From positions 5,270,001 to 5,334,000 of the forward strand of contig OX387606.1 of NCBI GenBank assembly GCA_947568835.1: 64,000 bases of DNA. The letters run 5' to 3'. Each line of letters begins with the position of its first letter. The first letter of the stretch is position 1. Position numbers and translations under genes: made by a program. The notes under the pieces were generated by a model. The model searched no databases and was not told the origin of the DNA. It saw only the letters and a list, made by a program, of their open reading frames with translations. Positions 35,452 to 46,460 of this stretch are shown in pieces. Source of the DNA: Protonemura montana (taxonomy: Eukaryota; Arthropoda; Insecta; Plecoptera; Nemouridae).

Positions 35452-35759
35452 TGAAGATCAGTTTACAAATCCATGAAATGATGTAGGTACACACATTAAG
35501 CGTTATTATATTCGCGCACAATTACCATATTTACTGATTGACACTAGTACATCTAAAATTGCATAATTCACTTGAAACTATCAGCACTGCACTATTCCTC
35601 AGAAACCAGACCGTGTACCGCTCAGACGAGTGTTTTGAGCCAACTGAGGAACAAACCCTTAACATTTGCAGATACCAGATGTAACAAATATGGCATATTT
35701 ATGGTGTTCTGGCACTAAAAGTATTTAAAATGAACTGCAGCGGTGAAGTAACTGTCTGA

Positions 35760-36566
35760 AACTAACGGCAATGTACACCACTGCTGGTTATTTTAGTAGT
35801 CTACAGGGGGATGTTTTACCCCTTATTCGCAATATATATCACATGTAATATTATTTAGCCGCTTACTCTAAATGTAACTTAATTGCAAACCAAAAATTGC
35901 GAGGATAACGCAAAATACGAAAAAATGCAAATAGGGGTGTTTTTTAGGGGATGAAAATGCTGTGTTTTTTTCATATAGGGATGTCAAATAAAATAGTCTG
36001 ACATGATTTCTAGCAAAAATGCGAGATTTTTTTGCTTTGTGAGTGTTTTTAAGACGTTGTAAAAAACGGCGGGAAAAGAGTTGCGCGCGTCGCGCGCCGC
36101 TTCTTCGGACAAAAGTCTGCTATGAAGTTTGCGTTTTGGTAACTTTATATTTTTTCCTAGTGCCCAAAGAACAGATCTATCGAATGGTACTAATAAAAGT
36201 TCGCGGAAACCAATAGTTCGCATACACCAACTCACTTTGCGCCGCGTATTTCGTTTTAGTGCGATTTTTGGTCTATTTTTTTCGGGTTTCGACTATCAAA
36301 ATAAAAATATGTCGGAATATTGACAAATAATATTACTACCCATATGTTATAGAATGCATCAGAAGATATTTGGAACTTCTAATAAGTCTGTATTTTTAGT
36401 GAACGCGAAAGCAATTTTTCCATTTTTTTCGTGAAATTTTGACTTTGGCAATTTTTTTGGGGTTGTTCCGGAAGGACGATTCGGGTGTAGAATGTTTCAC
36501 AGCCCCTCTAGGGTGTTCTGAACACGTGGTACAAAATTCAGCTTGATATACCACCGAGGTAACAAA
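35760..36566 (-). repeat. Right terminal inverted repeat (807 bp)
   Basis: Reverse complement of 32570-33376. It ends CCACCGAGGTAACAAA at 36566, only 180 bases before dynein exon 10. An 83-codon frame (minus strand 35984-36235) is identical to the one in the left arm. Because the arms are nearly identical, transcripts through the whole element could form a long hairpin. Confidence 0.95.
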
Positions 36567-36746
36567 CTTTTTTGTTTGACGACTTTTCGGGTTTAGAATC
36601 CTCGCCTACTTCAAATGTGGTGTGGGGAGAGCTGTGAGTTGCGTGTTCATTAGACAGTTCTGCGATATGCATGTAAACCTTCTTCTTCTGTCGAGGTTGG
36701 TTACTCCCATCGTATGTGTAGCCAATTTGCTTGCTGGTCTTTTCAG

Positions 36747-36980
36747 GAAAAGGATCAGGTGGTCGTTCTGTGGTACCACGAGTGTTGTCGAGTCTTCCAG
36801 GATCGTCTTGTTAACGACAAGGATCGCGCCTGGTTTGACGACCTGCTGCGTAAGCGCATCGCATCCGCTTTCTTGAGTGACGCTGACGTTGTCCTTGGAG
36901 ACAGTACCATACTCTTCGGAGACTTCCTTGACCCCAACGTCGATGTGCGGCTCTACGACGTCATCAAAAACATGGCCAAG
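36747..36980 (+). CDS. DNAH1: DNAH1 exon (AAA3-AAA4 junction)
   Basis: 234 nt, phase 0 to 0, acceptor GTCTTTTCAG and donor GTAAGA. It reads EKDQVVVLWYHECCRVFQDR, LVNDKDRAWFDDLLRKRIAS and ILFGDFLDPNVDVRLYDVIK. The pattern LWYHE..RVF.DRLV...DR.WF..LL and I.(F/Y)GDF..P..D.R.Y is standard for the AAA3 C-terminal helices and the lead into AAA4. It lies just downstream of the long-TIR element. Confidence 0.96.
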
Positions 36981-37732
36981 GTAAGATAGCAGCTTACAAA
37001 CAGCTTTTAAGCATCAAACAACGTTTGATGCATGGCTAGGTATGTATGCTTTTTTTCTTTTCTTCATTTTTTTTTAATCATAAATTCGGAGAAATTAGAA
37101 GAGCAGCTGACGCGTCGGTAAGCCAAACTATCGCTGTCGTGGCTAGGTTGCCTGTAATATTCTAGGCTCAATTGGTACGTTTTTAAAAGGTGTATGTTTT
37201 TTTTAATAATGCCAGGTTGATTGCATTAAGGGGGTTTTCATATGGTTCTTGAAAATCGACATAAAGGCAAATCTGTTTGCATGGTTTTATTCCCACGCGT
37301 TGCAGAGTCATTAAGAAAATACTGAACAAATTATTCTGCGGGAATAATACTAAATATTACGAAAAAAATAATAATCACAAGCCAAGAGACTCGACTTGGA
37401 CTGAAAGTAAGTTTTTATTTTCACTCACTCTTGTGATCCCGTTTGAAAGGTATCAAAATCTTTCCTTGCCAGCGAGTTTTCCATTAATTTCACTATTAAA
37501 ACCCCATTAAATCGCCGTATTAAGTGTCACATTTAGTTATGCTCCGAAATAGTGTACTGCCATTTAACATTTGTACTGTAAACCATTTCCAGCCGTTTTC
37601 AACCGATTCCGGCAATTTCTACGCGGGGTACAAATTTGCACATGTGCAAAGTGCAACATACTGACATACCGACAACCCCCGTTACATGAAAATGATGTCA
37701 CGTAAATCAAGGCTTTTGTATAAGTAGATACT

Positions 37733-37790
37733 GGTTTTTAGACTCATGTCTACTTTACCTAACCTTAGCACTAGTTTTGACAAAAACTAA
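37733..37790 (+). repeat. Fragment of the 2276-type repeat
   Basis: GGTTTTTAGACTCATGTCTA followed by CTTTACC and CCTTAGCACTAGTTTTGACA matches 2283-2330 and 46137-46165. Only the terminal part is present, without the opposite arm. Confidence 0.75.
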
Positions 37791-38519
37791 TTAAGTAATT
37801 ATTTACTTCTTTAAAATATTAGAGGATATCACATAGAAATAATCTGTGGAAAGAAAATATGCAAAAAAATACGTTAATTAAAAACATCTATTAATGTTTT
37901 TTTTTCGTACGAAAAGACACGAAAAAATTCCATGTCTATGGAAAAACTGTCCAAAAACCCTATCCAAAACTGGCACTTTACCCTATGACAAGTGACAACC
38001 ATCGTACTGTTTATATATTTTTTTTTTATTCGTTACATTTTTAATACAGAGAGCGTCTTATCTTATTCTCATCACCAGCAAATATTTGCACGCTTTACAT
38101 ATGCATACTTAAACACCCAAGCTAGAGCGTTGAAATTTAACATTCAGACTTAAATTCTTCCTCTTTCTGTATAAACGCTATCTCCGTCTGTATTTTCTTG
38201 GTATTTTCATCTTGAGCGCTCTGCTCTGTAACATCCTTTGCCTGAGGCTGCAACCTAAGAAGCTAGAACGTCACAAATAACTTCAATTTAAAGGTTACTC
38301 AATATGTAGCTGTCACAAGTTCCGTACTGTGCTAAGCAAAAAGCAAGCGACAGTTCGGAAAAAACTGACATTTTGCAGCAAAACTTCGCCCGCGCAGTCA
38401 GAAATAAGTCACTTGAAATTTTTGTGTAGAAAAATCTAAGCTGTCGATCAAGACACTTGGGTAAATATGCTTCCTGATGCGTTCACTATTCAAAGTGAAA
38501 CGGAACCTCATTCATTGGG

Positions 38520-38633
38520 AAGGTAGGTAGGTAGGTAGGTAGGTATGGTCGGTACGTAGGTAGGAAGATAGGTGGGTAAGTAGGTAAGTAGGTTAGTAGG
38601 TAGGTAGGTAGGTTGAGTTGAGTTGAGTTGAGT
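38520..38633 (+). repeat. (TAGG)n / (TTGAG)n microsatellite, left part
   Basis: GGTAGGTAGGTAGGTAGG with variants, then TTGAGTTGAGTTGAGTTGAG. The same two-part composition recurs at 41650-41755 on the other side of the L1 copy, so the L1 probably inserted into, or carries duplicated pieces of, a single microsatellite. Confidence 0.9.
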
Positions 38634-41600
38634 TTAATGATCAGTACATTTTTTTTACAACACAAAACGGTTACAATATGGTTTCACCATTCTTAATTGT
38701 ACAGTGTTATGGTTTACATCAAATCAAATCAACAATTTTTATTTTACAAAATATTATAAGAAATACAATTGAAATACAAATACAAATATTGTTTACATTG
38801 TGATTATTTCTGACACAGCAAAATGGTAACCATTTGATTTCACCTTTGTGACTTGTTGCAGTGTTATGGTTTAAATGAAATCAATTCAGTAAATTATAAG
38901 AATACAATTCAAATTTAATTATAATTTGCATAAAGAAGTGAAATAGTTTGAATTTGCATCAAGAAAATTCCTTCTGTTTCATATCAATTTAGCTATCTCA
39001 AGCGTTTTATTTCTTGGTTCAAGTTTTCCCAAGACATTTTTGATCAACCAAATTTGTTCAAATTCATTCAGTGCTTCCTTGTTTATGTGGTGGGTGTATG
39101 CTATGTTTAGTCTAGGCTATGTCTAGGCTATGGCTAGGCTATGGCTATGGCTATGTCTATGTCTAGTCTTAGGCTATGTTTAATTTAATCTAGTTAGAAA
39201 AAATTTGAAGTAATTTGGTGGTTGACTGTCTGTTTGGAGTGATCTAAGGTATGAGATGGTACTTTTACCCAAAATTAATAGGAAATTTCCTAAGTTGTGA
39301 GGGGGAGATTGTAAGTTTGGAAAACCTGTGATTATATCTTCAGCAGTGATGGCCTTCTTGTTTGTAAGAAGTTCCAGTTTTTGTGTGAGAAGACTCCAAA
39401 GAGGCTTTACCATTTCACATTCAGTAATCATGTGAAATAGTGAACCTATTTGATTCCTGGGACACCAAAGACAATTAAGAGTGGGTCTTATTTTGCATTT
39501 ATATAGAAAATGTGGTGAGGTACCTCTGCTATGAAGTAATTTCCATGATATGTCTGCATCTCTTGATAGTGTGGGATATGTGTTCAAATTTACCCAATTA
39601 ATTACTTTTGGTGACCACTGGGACAATCCTGATAGTCGTGGATTTGAATTCAAATTAATTGTTAATGATGTTGTGTATATTATGCTACTGCTTACAGGGA
39701 TAAAGTATTTAGAATTGGTATATGTGTAAGAAAATAAAAATTGCGTTTGTGTTTGTGTTACTTCTAGAGCTGAATGTAGCTTAGGAAAGGTTTTCTGAAA
39801 GTAATTTTTCGCTTCTAACAGGTTTTGGCCTAAACGTCTTTTCGTAGGAGTCGTCAGGGTATTGGTAACAATTTCGTTGATGGTGCGCCAGGATCCGTCC
39901 TCCTTCCCCATATCGCCTATTTTGGACATTCCTAAAGCACACCAATCTTCTGCAAAAACGAATTTTCTGTTTTCTTCTTGCGTCAGTAGTTTACAATCCC
40001 ACATGGGGTATGATCTTATCTCTTCTATTGTTTCATTTGTGGATGGTGTGATGTCGAACGACTTCCACGTGTCCATTGCTTTCCGGTAGAATGGTTGAAG
40101 ATTTGACAGTTGATCATTCCAAAGGTTGATTATAAAAATTGATTGCGGTGAAGGGAGGTTACCGTACTTTTTGAAGTTATATTCTTAGAATAATTTTGAA
40201 ATTGAATTAGTGTTTTCAGGTTTGAGGTAATTTTGTAGAAATTTCAATCTGAATGTACTAATTCTGGATGGAATTTGCGTGACTCCCAGTCCACCTTTTG
40301 ATATCGGACTGTATATGTAGTTGGGATGGAGCCAGTGTCGTCCATTTCAAATGTAGTTTATCACCAACTTGTCAATTGTGGCGAGGAACTCTTTCGTCGG
40401 GTTGATGGCCATCAGTGCATGGTTGAATTGTGATCCGATGAGTTGATTTACTACAATGCGTCTTCCTCGAAGCGAAGTTACGGTGTTGAAGTTTTTCCAT
40501 TTGGAGAGGGTGAATTTAGCCTTTGTCTCAAGATGAACCCAGTTTTTTTCTTGCCATGCTGCGTTCCCGAGGAATATTCCCAGGAATTTTGCACCTGTAT
40601 TAGACCGTTTGAAAGCCAGCGGGGAGTCTGTTCGTGAGCTCCACGCCCCGGTGAAAAGACCTGATGATTTGCTATTGTTCAGGGCTGCTCCAGACATCGA
40701 TCCGTATTGCATAAATAAGGTGTTTAGTTTTTCGAAACCCTCTTCTTTCGTGACGAGGAAATTAACATCGTCCGCATAGGCTGTAACTATGAGATGGTGA
40801 TCATTCGAATCCGGAACCGGGAGGGAGAACAGTTTGAGTTCCTTGTTACAGAGTTTTAGGAACGGTTCAATGGAAATGGAAAAAAGAAGTCCAGATAGTG
40901 GATCGCCTTGTCTGATTCCTCTTCCAAAGTGAAATGGTTTTAGAATGTTGTTGTCCAATCATATGAAACATCTGACGTTGGAGTAGAGTGTTGATATTAT
41001 TTTCCTGAAGTTTTCGCCAAAGCCGAATGTTTTCAGTGCGTGGTGAAGGTACGTATGTTCTACACGATCAAAGGCTGACTTTTGATCCAGTGAAACAATT
41101 CCGAGGGGTAGGTTTTCTTCATTTGTGTAGTGAATCGTGTCTCGAATTAGATGAATGTTCGTGAAAATAGACCGTCCAGGTACACAAAAACTTTGGTCAG
41201 AGGTCAAGAGGTTTGGTAAAACATGACCTAAACGGGTGGACATTGATTTGCTTATAATTTTGTAGTCTGTGTTTGGCAGGGAAATTGGCCTCCAATTGCT
41301 AAGTTCAAGCCTATCCCCGCCCTTTGGAATAAGTATGAGTAGAGATTGTTGGGTCGACTGTGGCAGTTTGCCGATGCGAAAGGATTCAAGGGTCATTCGT
41401 TTGAAGAGATGTTGTAGATTTTTCCAGTAGAATTGGTAGAATTCAACGTTGAAACCATCCATTCCAGGCGCCTTAACTTTCTTCATTTGGTACAATGCGT
41501 TTGTGAATTAATTTAAGGTTATGTCTTCATCGCATTTAACTCGTTCTGTCTCAGACAATTGATTTAAATCTTGGAAAAGTGGAGACGATTCAAGTACTAC

Positions 41601-41649
41601 CGGCGATTCAGAAGTGAATAGACCAGAGAAATGATCGTGAATAGTGTTA
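38634..41649 (-). mobile_element. 5'-truncated L1 (Tx1-like) retrotransposon
   Basis: On the minus strand a single frame runs from about 41648 to 39180 with in-frame stops, then ~540 bp of 3' region with two ~120-bp related repeats (about 38655-38790 and 38815-38930) and a (GGCTAT)n-like stretch just past the stop. The element begins abruptly inside the RT gene, so the endonuclease half is missing, as usual for TPRT truncation. Microsatellite (TAGG)n/(TTGAG)n bounds it on both sides. It cannot move by itself. Confidence 0.88.
39180..41648 (-). pseudogene. L1/Tx1-like ORF2, reverse transcriptase to C-terminus
   Basis: The minus frame reads HDHFSGLFTSE, VKAPGMDGFNVEFYQFYWKN, LLILIPKGGDRLELSNWRPI, SLDQKSAFDRVEHTYLHHAL, then RQGDPLSGLLFSISIEPFL and the catalytic motif AYADDVNFLV, followed by the thumb and a C-terminal part (SWKLLHSRGTSPHF, CLWCPRNQIGSLFHMITECE) typical of Tx1/L1-clade proteins. 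In-frame stops fall at about 41506 (TAA), 40959-40961 (TGA, after RCFI), 40347-40349 (TGA, after VINYI) and near 40183 (TAA); there are no clear frameshifts. Four nonsense changes in an otherwise clean frame mean a fairly young but dead copy. Confidence 0.9.
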
Positions 41650-41755
41650 GGCAGGTAGGTAGGTAGGTAGGTAGGAAGGGTTGAGTTGAGTTGAGTGTAG
41701 GAAGGTAGGAAGGTAGGAAGGGAGGTATGCGGGTAGATAGGTGGGTAGGTATTTT
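41650..41755 (+). repeat. (TAGG)n / (TTGAG)n microsatellite, right part
   Basis: GCAGGTAGGTAGGTAGGTAG, then GGGTTGAGTTGAGTTGAG, then AGGAAGGTAGGAAGG variants. It mirrors the left part at 38520-38633 in order and strand. Confidence 0.9.
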
Positions 41756-42215
41756 ATTATTAGAAACCATAAGAACCTCTCAAAAATTGGTGCCCAAACT
41801 ATGACTCGCACCCTGATTTCCATCTTTCGCGGGTCCTTACCAACTAAGCTAATTGAACACTTGACCTTTTTGAGAGCATTTTACTTCTGCATTCCATCTC
41901 CAGTAACTCCAATTTTACGTTGGATAGGTTTTAATGCTGATAAATCTGATTTAAATTTCAACTTTGCAAAAAGAAAGGTAGAGATCAAAGTTCAAGTCCT
42001 CGTTTGAGTATCCATTTTTGAGAGGTTTTTAGTGTTCCTAACAACACAATACTTTGGGCGCTTCAAGTATTTGAAATTTTAATCAGATTTCACATGGACG
42101 TAGGTATATTGCGTTTTTTAAGAAATCTGAAATCATGATCTTGAACACAGAATTCAGTAAGTGGGCAGTGTTTTCTTGTGAATAATGCTCGTTTCCCGGT
42201 TGCTTTCAACTCCAG

Positions 42216-42378
42216 CTGCAAAGCGTGCTGAGCGACTATCTGGAGGAGTACAATGGCCAGACGACGGCGCCGATGAAGCTGGTTCTGTTTCTCGACGCCA
42301 TCTGCCACGTGTGCCGCATCGCGCGTATCATTAGACAGCCTTTAGGCAACGCCCTACTTCTGGGCATGGGCGGTTCAG
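42216..42378 (+). CDS. DNAH1: DNAH1 exon (AAA4 start and first half of P-loop)
   Basis: 163 nt, phase 0 to 1, acceptor TCAACTCCAG and donor GTAAGA. It reads LQSVLSDYLEEYNGQTTAPM, KLVLFLDAICHVCRIARIIR and QPLGNALLLGMGGSG. LGNALL(L)G.GGSG is the beginning of the AAA4 Walker A loop, cut by the phase-1 intron right after GGSG. AAA4 is a regulatory nucleotide site of the dynein ring. Confidence 0.97.
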
Positions 42379-43947
42379 GTAAGAAGCTACGTAGCGTTTT
42401 AGATTTATGGCTTTTATTTAAATGCAAATGCATCCTGCCGGGGTAAGCCGGTGTACGTAGAAAGATTCGTGAAATGGCGGCCATTTAAATGATAGTTCTA
42501 GTATATGGTATAGTTCTGGTTCTGATTAGGCTAAGAGCCTTAGCGCTTAGCAATTTTATATAAGATCAAATCAAGGTAGGTAGTTAAGAGTCTGCTTTGT
42601 AGTTAGTCTCCTTATCTTCATGGTGGTTTTCATGATTCCCTGCCGACTGGTCTGAGCTTGCAAACGCTCAGGCATCTATTACTTTCATTGAACTCATGAT
42701 TTTACAATTTTTTTAAATTGATTTGCACAATTGGAATCTATTCTGATTCCAAATGGCCGATGCCGAATCCGAGTTTTCGAACGTCAGATAGATAAGCTAT
42801 CGGACTTCAAAGTAGAATGTGCAGTTTTTGTTATGGTCGAAATCGGTGGACTTTCACTGCACGTGCTTTTGTTGATATTTGGCCTGGGCTCAAGGCATGC
42901 GATCACATTCTTGTAAACACTTAGCACCTCGACTTATTTAAAAAACTGAGCTGGCACATCCGTACGTGGTCAGACTTTTTGGGGTCTAAACATGTTCGAA
43001 AAAAAAACTGAAAAAATAAAAAGTGCATCGAGAAAGACTGTTGTCATGGTTGCATCATATTTTTTAATTGAACCTATGGTGTCGTCACACAAAGTGTTCA
43101 AATGTGTGCATTTCTACTCTTTTCAAAAACCTCATCCTTGTCTACGTTTTTCAAAATATACAAATCTGACAGGGTAACAGCCAAGGACACACACTTCCTC
43201 TATACACTGATTTTTTTTTCAGATATTTTTTAGTAATTTTAGACCCCCAATGGCAGACCGCGTGCACCTCTGATTGCATAGGGGGGAGGGGATTAATTTT
43301 ATGTGGCTGGTTTGCCATTCCAAATGACACTTTCTTTTCGGTGCATTTTTTTTTCGAACGGCTGAAAAGCGGGCAATGCTGCTTGACAAGCGAATTTCGT
43401 GGGTTGATTTGAGTCAATCACACTTAAAATTTAACGTTCTAATCTTCAGTTCAATTTGTCTTTTTGTAAAAATAAAAATGTACTGAATGCGACTTTACTG
43501 TAATCAAGATGAACACCCTCATGTCTCGACTGTTCATTTCGATTTGCCCCCGAACGCAACCCGCAGAGAAAAAAACTGGCACCTCCACTAGAATTCGAAA
43601 TGGTAGTGCGTCCACTTAACCTGCTCGTTTGTGCACGAGGTCCATGAAGCACGGCATCTTAAAAATTATGAGAGCTGGTTTTGATCTTCCTTTGGTTTCC
43701 TGAATGCTTTTTATGTGCGGTTGAAGTCCCCTCGAATAATCGCTCTAAAAGAAAGAAAAAACGCGTTTGCGAGATACCATATAAAACAACATTTGATTTC
43801 TTAACGAAGTCATAAAAAAAAACGCAATCTACTGACAAACGAATTAAGTCCTGATTTTTATCCGAACAGGAAAGTTTATTTTTTGACGTGACTACGTCTT
43901 AAAGCGAATTATATAGAGAGGCATGTGCGGATTTGCTCTCCAAAATA

Positions 43948-44392
43948 GCCAATGTGTAACAAGCCCTACAGCCTACAGGAAGCTAAGTACAGAGTTTGAC
44001 TTATTATCATTCAATAGTTCAATTAATTCTCTAGAGTTTGTTTTTTTTTTATTTTCGATAAACTAAATATTGGAGGCGTTAGAGGGGTTGGCGTTTTTAA
44101 TGCTCTCCATAAGACCAATGTTATTATTATTTGTGGTGTTTAACGACGCACTGTTTTGACAACTGGCCCTGCGGCACTGGTATAATGGCGTCGGAAGACC
44201 AATGTTAAATTACGCGAAATGGCAAATGTGTAACAAGCCATACAGCCTAAAGGAAGCGAAGTACAGAGTGTAATTTATTATCATTCAATAGTTCAGATAA
44301 TTATCTAGAGTTTTTTTTTTTATTTTCGCTAAACTAAATATTGGAGGCATGGGAGGAGGCGGCGTTTTTAGCACTCGTCATTAGACTAATGC
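43948..44392 (+). repeat. ~175-bp direct duplication, split by a SINE fragment
   Basis: AATGTGTAACAAGCC...TACAGCCTA, TTATCATTCAATAGTTCA, AACTAAATATTGGAGGC and a TTAGACTAATG-like end occur in both 43948-44121 and 44218-44392. Differences are spread over the units, so the duplication is not recent. The SINE insertion between the units came later. Confidence 0.85.
44124..44194 (-). mobile_element. Truncated 5S-SINE tail with 13-bp TSD
   Basis: Only the 3' ~70 bp of the SINE are present (TTTGTGGTGTTTAACGACGC...GCGGCACTGGTATAATGGCG). The direct repeat AAGACCAATGTTA lies at 44111-44123 and 44195-44207. A 5'-truncated copy flanked by a perfect 13-bp duplication is the signature of target-primed reverse transcription. 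Confidence 0.92.
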
Positions 44393-46134
44393 AAAATAAA
44401 ATATATATATCGCAAGATGACACCTCCATCCCAATCTGTAAAGTCCTTCAGCATGTAAATTAGATATGAAAACACAACCCAAATAAAGAGAGGCGTAAAA
44501 CAGATATTTTATCGAGGACTCCGTCCAGGGTTCCAGTCCTGGTATAAGAGAACCCGTCACTCAAACAACGGCACCGACCCTCGGCATGTGAACTACATGT
44601 GAGAATCATTTCCAATTCACAACATGGCGTTAAACAAGCACACGTATTGTTGACTTGTTGGATCTTTTATGGTTTTATGGTTTCTTGCATGTGACGAGCA
44701 CTGACGAGTTTTTATTTAGAGACAATTGTAAATGTGAATACTGTATAAATGGATGAAACTTTTTTATAAATTTTGATTTAGTTTTTAGATTTAGTTTTTA
44801 GTTTCAGATTTAGATTTTTGATTTAGTTGCACATGTTTTTGCACAAATGTTTTTAACTCTTTGACAACTTTCAATGCTCGTAAGATTTATTTTTTAAAAT
44901 ACCTTGCATTAAGAGCGTGTAGATATGTATGCAATATGTACAATGAAAGGAAAAAAAATAATAAAATAAAATAAAGTATGGTCAGTACGGTAGTTGACCT
45001 ACGTGCCTACGCTGTAGTTGAACGTAGTCACGCTTAAATATCGGCCGTGTTAACAAGATACAGCTACACCCATTTTTTTAAGGAAAACTCGCTATTTTAC
45101 AATTTCAATAAAGAGTTGGTATCACTTACGTCGGTTTATAAAACGTGAAACGTGTTGAGCTGAGGTGTTTAAAACGGATCTGCAATGTCAAAGTTTGCGC
45201 CATCTGAGAGAACTGGCTGTGAGCTAGACCAGTTAAAATAAAGTTAATAATACGATTAAGGATTCAGAGTGTTTCAGCACGCTCTGGGGGTGGGGGAGCG
45301 GCATAAAACGCTGTCGAGGTTTTGCCCTTAGAAAGCACGATGAAACTTTTATGTTAAATCTGTGAGATTCGGAATCTGCTTTCAATTTTCTCAACAAGTT
45401 TACACTTCTGTAGATTAGGAACTTTCTTCAAACACCGCGATGAGGCAAAAAAAACCTTCTATCGCTTCACAATTTTAAGCTCTTAGTGAAATGCGATGCA
45501 ATCATTTATGCTATAGAGGTGAAGAAATTCTAAACTCAGCTAGACTTGTCAAAACATATTTTCGGTCCGAACAAACAAACAAAACCAACGAACCTAATTT
45601 TGTCGGTTTGTATTTTTTCGAACAATTATAACTAGGGAATTTTAAAGACCACCCCTCATAAAATGAACGAGAAGTTGAGCAAATTTGTTTGTGAGTATTT
45701 TATTTGATTTATGAAAATGCATTAAGAATAAAAGAAAACACATCATATCAAAAAACTAAATATGTATCAGGGTCCAAGCTCAAACCGCACTACTAGCCCC
45801 TAAACGCAGCCCGCAGAGCTCAACCTGGCACCTCCACTGACCCTAGTCTTCCCATGCTAAAAGCTGTGTTTTATGTTTTATGATAATGTTAATCGACAAC
45901 TGTGCGCTCACAGCAAACGTTGATGGAAAATGTCTGTGATTATTTGTTGAGATTGACTGGAATCAATAGATGCGAAAGGTGCGGTGGCGGGAGGGGGGGG
46001 GGGGGGGGGTTAAAATCCGAAAGATACTAGCATCTACTCATTTCTTTGTGTCTCATTTATATCTTTGTTTTCCTTTTTAAACTCCATACATGTGCGTTGC
46101 AGCAAATAAAACTCTCTTTTCAAACTACCACCTA

Positions 46135-46460
46135 CTGTATCTAACCTTAGCACTAGTTTTGACAAAAACTATTTGAACTGGGTTTTGAACTAATTTTGAA
46201 CTAAATTTGAACTAAATTTGAACTAAATTTGAACTAAATTTGAACTAAATTTGAACTAAATTTGAACTAAATTTGAACTAAATTGACCTAAATTTCCCAA
46301 CGTATCGTAACTTTTACCTTTTACTTTTTGTTTCTTGTGCTCATTTTTACTGCTCTTACCCTTGAAAAAGTAACAGGTACAAGTTACGAAACGTTGGTAA
46401 GTTAAGTTGTTCTCCACTTAGCATTCAAAACCCAGTTCAAATGGTTTTTGTCAATAAAAC
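46135..46460. mobile_element. Foldback element with internal 11-bp tandem array
   Basis: Outer arms 46161-46189 (GACAAAAACTATTTGAACTG...) and 46424-46452 (reverse complement) fit together with a few differences; inner complementary blocks (CAACGTATCGTAACTT versus AAGTTACGAAACGTTG) extend the hairpin. Between them (TTTGAACTAAA)n repeats about eight times (46187-46282). It is related to 2276-2430, 37733-37790 and 63258-63495. Confidence 0.82.

Larger units (their letters stand above)
32570..36566 (-). mobile_element. 3,997-bp DNA transposon candidate with 807-bp TIRs
   Basis: Two 807-bp arms (32570-33376 and 35760-36566) are reverse complements with almost no differences (one seen: TTCTGTAAC versus TTCTATAAC). 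They flank 2,383 bp that carry one minus-strand gene. The outermost bases are TTTGTTACCTCGG. No clear target-site duplication is visible (left flank ...CTGAAAT, right flank CTTTTT...). The gene encodes a GCD..S.FYGIGKK protein resembling the PIN/XPG-FEN nuclease fold plus Cys clusters. Academ DNA transposons are known to carry an XPG-type nuclease domain, so Academ-like is my first guess; a new superfamily is possible. Probably an internally deleted copy. Confidence 0.82.
26797..36746 (+). other. DNAH1 intron, 9.95 kb, repeat-rich
   Basis: The longest intron. It holds a dead hAT transposase (27930-28776), a 71-bp tandem duplication (32020-32161) and the 4-kb long-TIR element (32570-36566). 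28777-32019 is AT-rich with short frames (29703-30011, 30067-30463, 30665-30886) that match nothing I know. Intron length is therefore largely due to insertions. Confidence 0.8.
36981..42215 (+). other. DNAH1 intron, 5.2 kb
   Basis: Holds a fragment of the 2276-type repeat (37733-37790), a (TAGG)n/(TTGAG)n microsatellite in two parts (38520-38633 and 41650-41755) and, between them, a 5'-truncated Tx1-like L1 on the minus strand (38634-41649). 37020-38500 shows nothing else recognisable. Acceptor TTTCAACTCCAG. Confidence 0.8.

Noticed and set aside
44533-44552. tRNA-like T arm CCAGGGTTCCAGTCCTGG
   Set aside because: No acceptor stem, D arm or anticodon arm can be folded upstream, and position 57 of the loop is not a purine.
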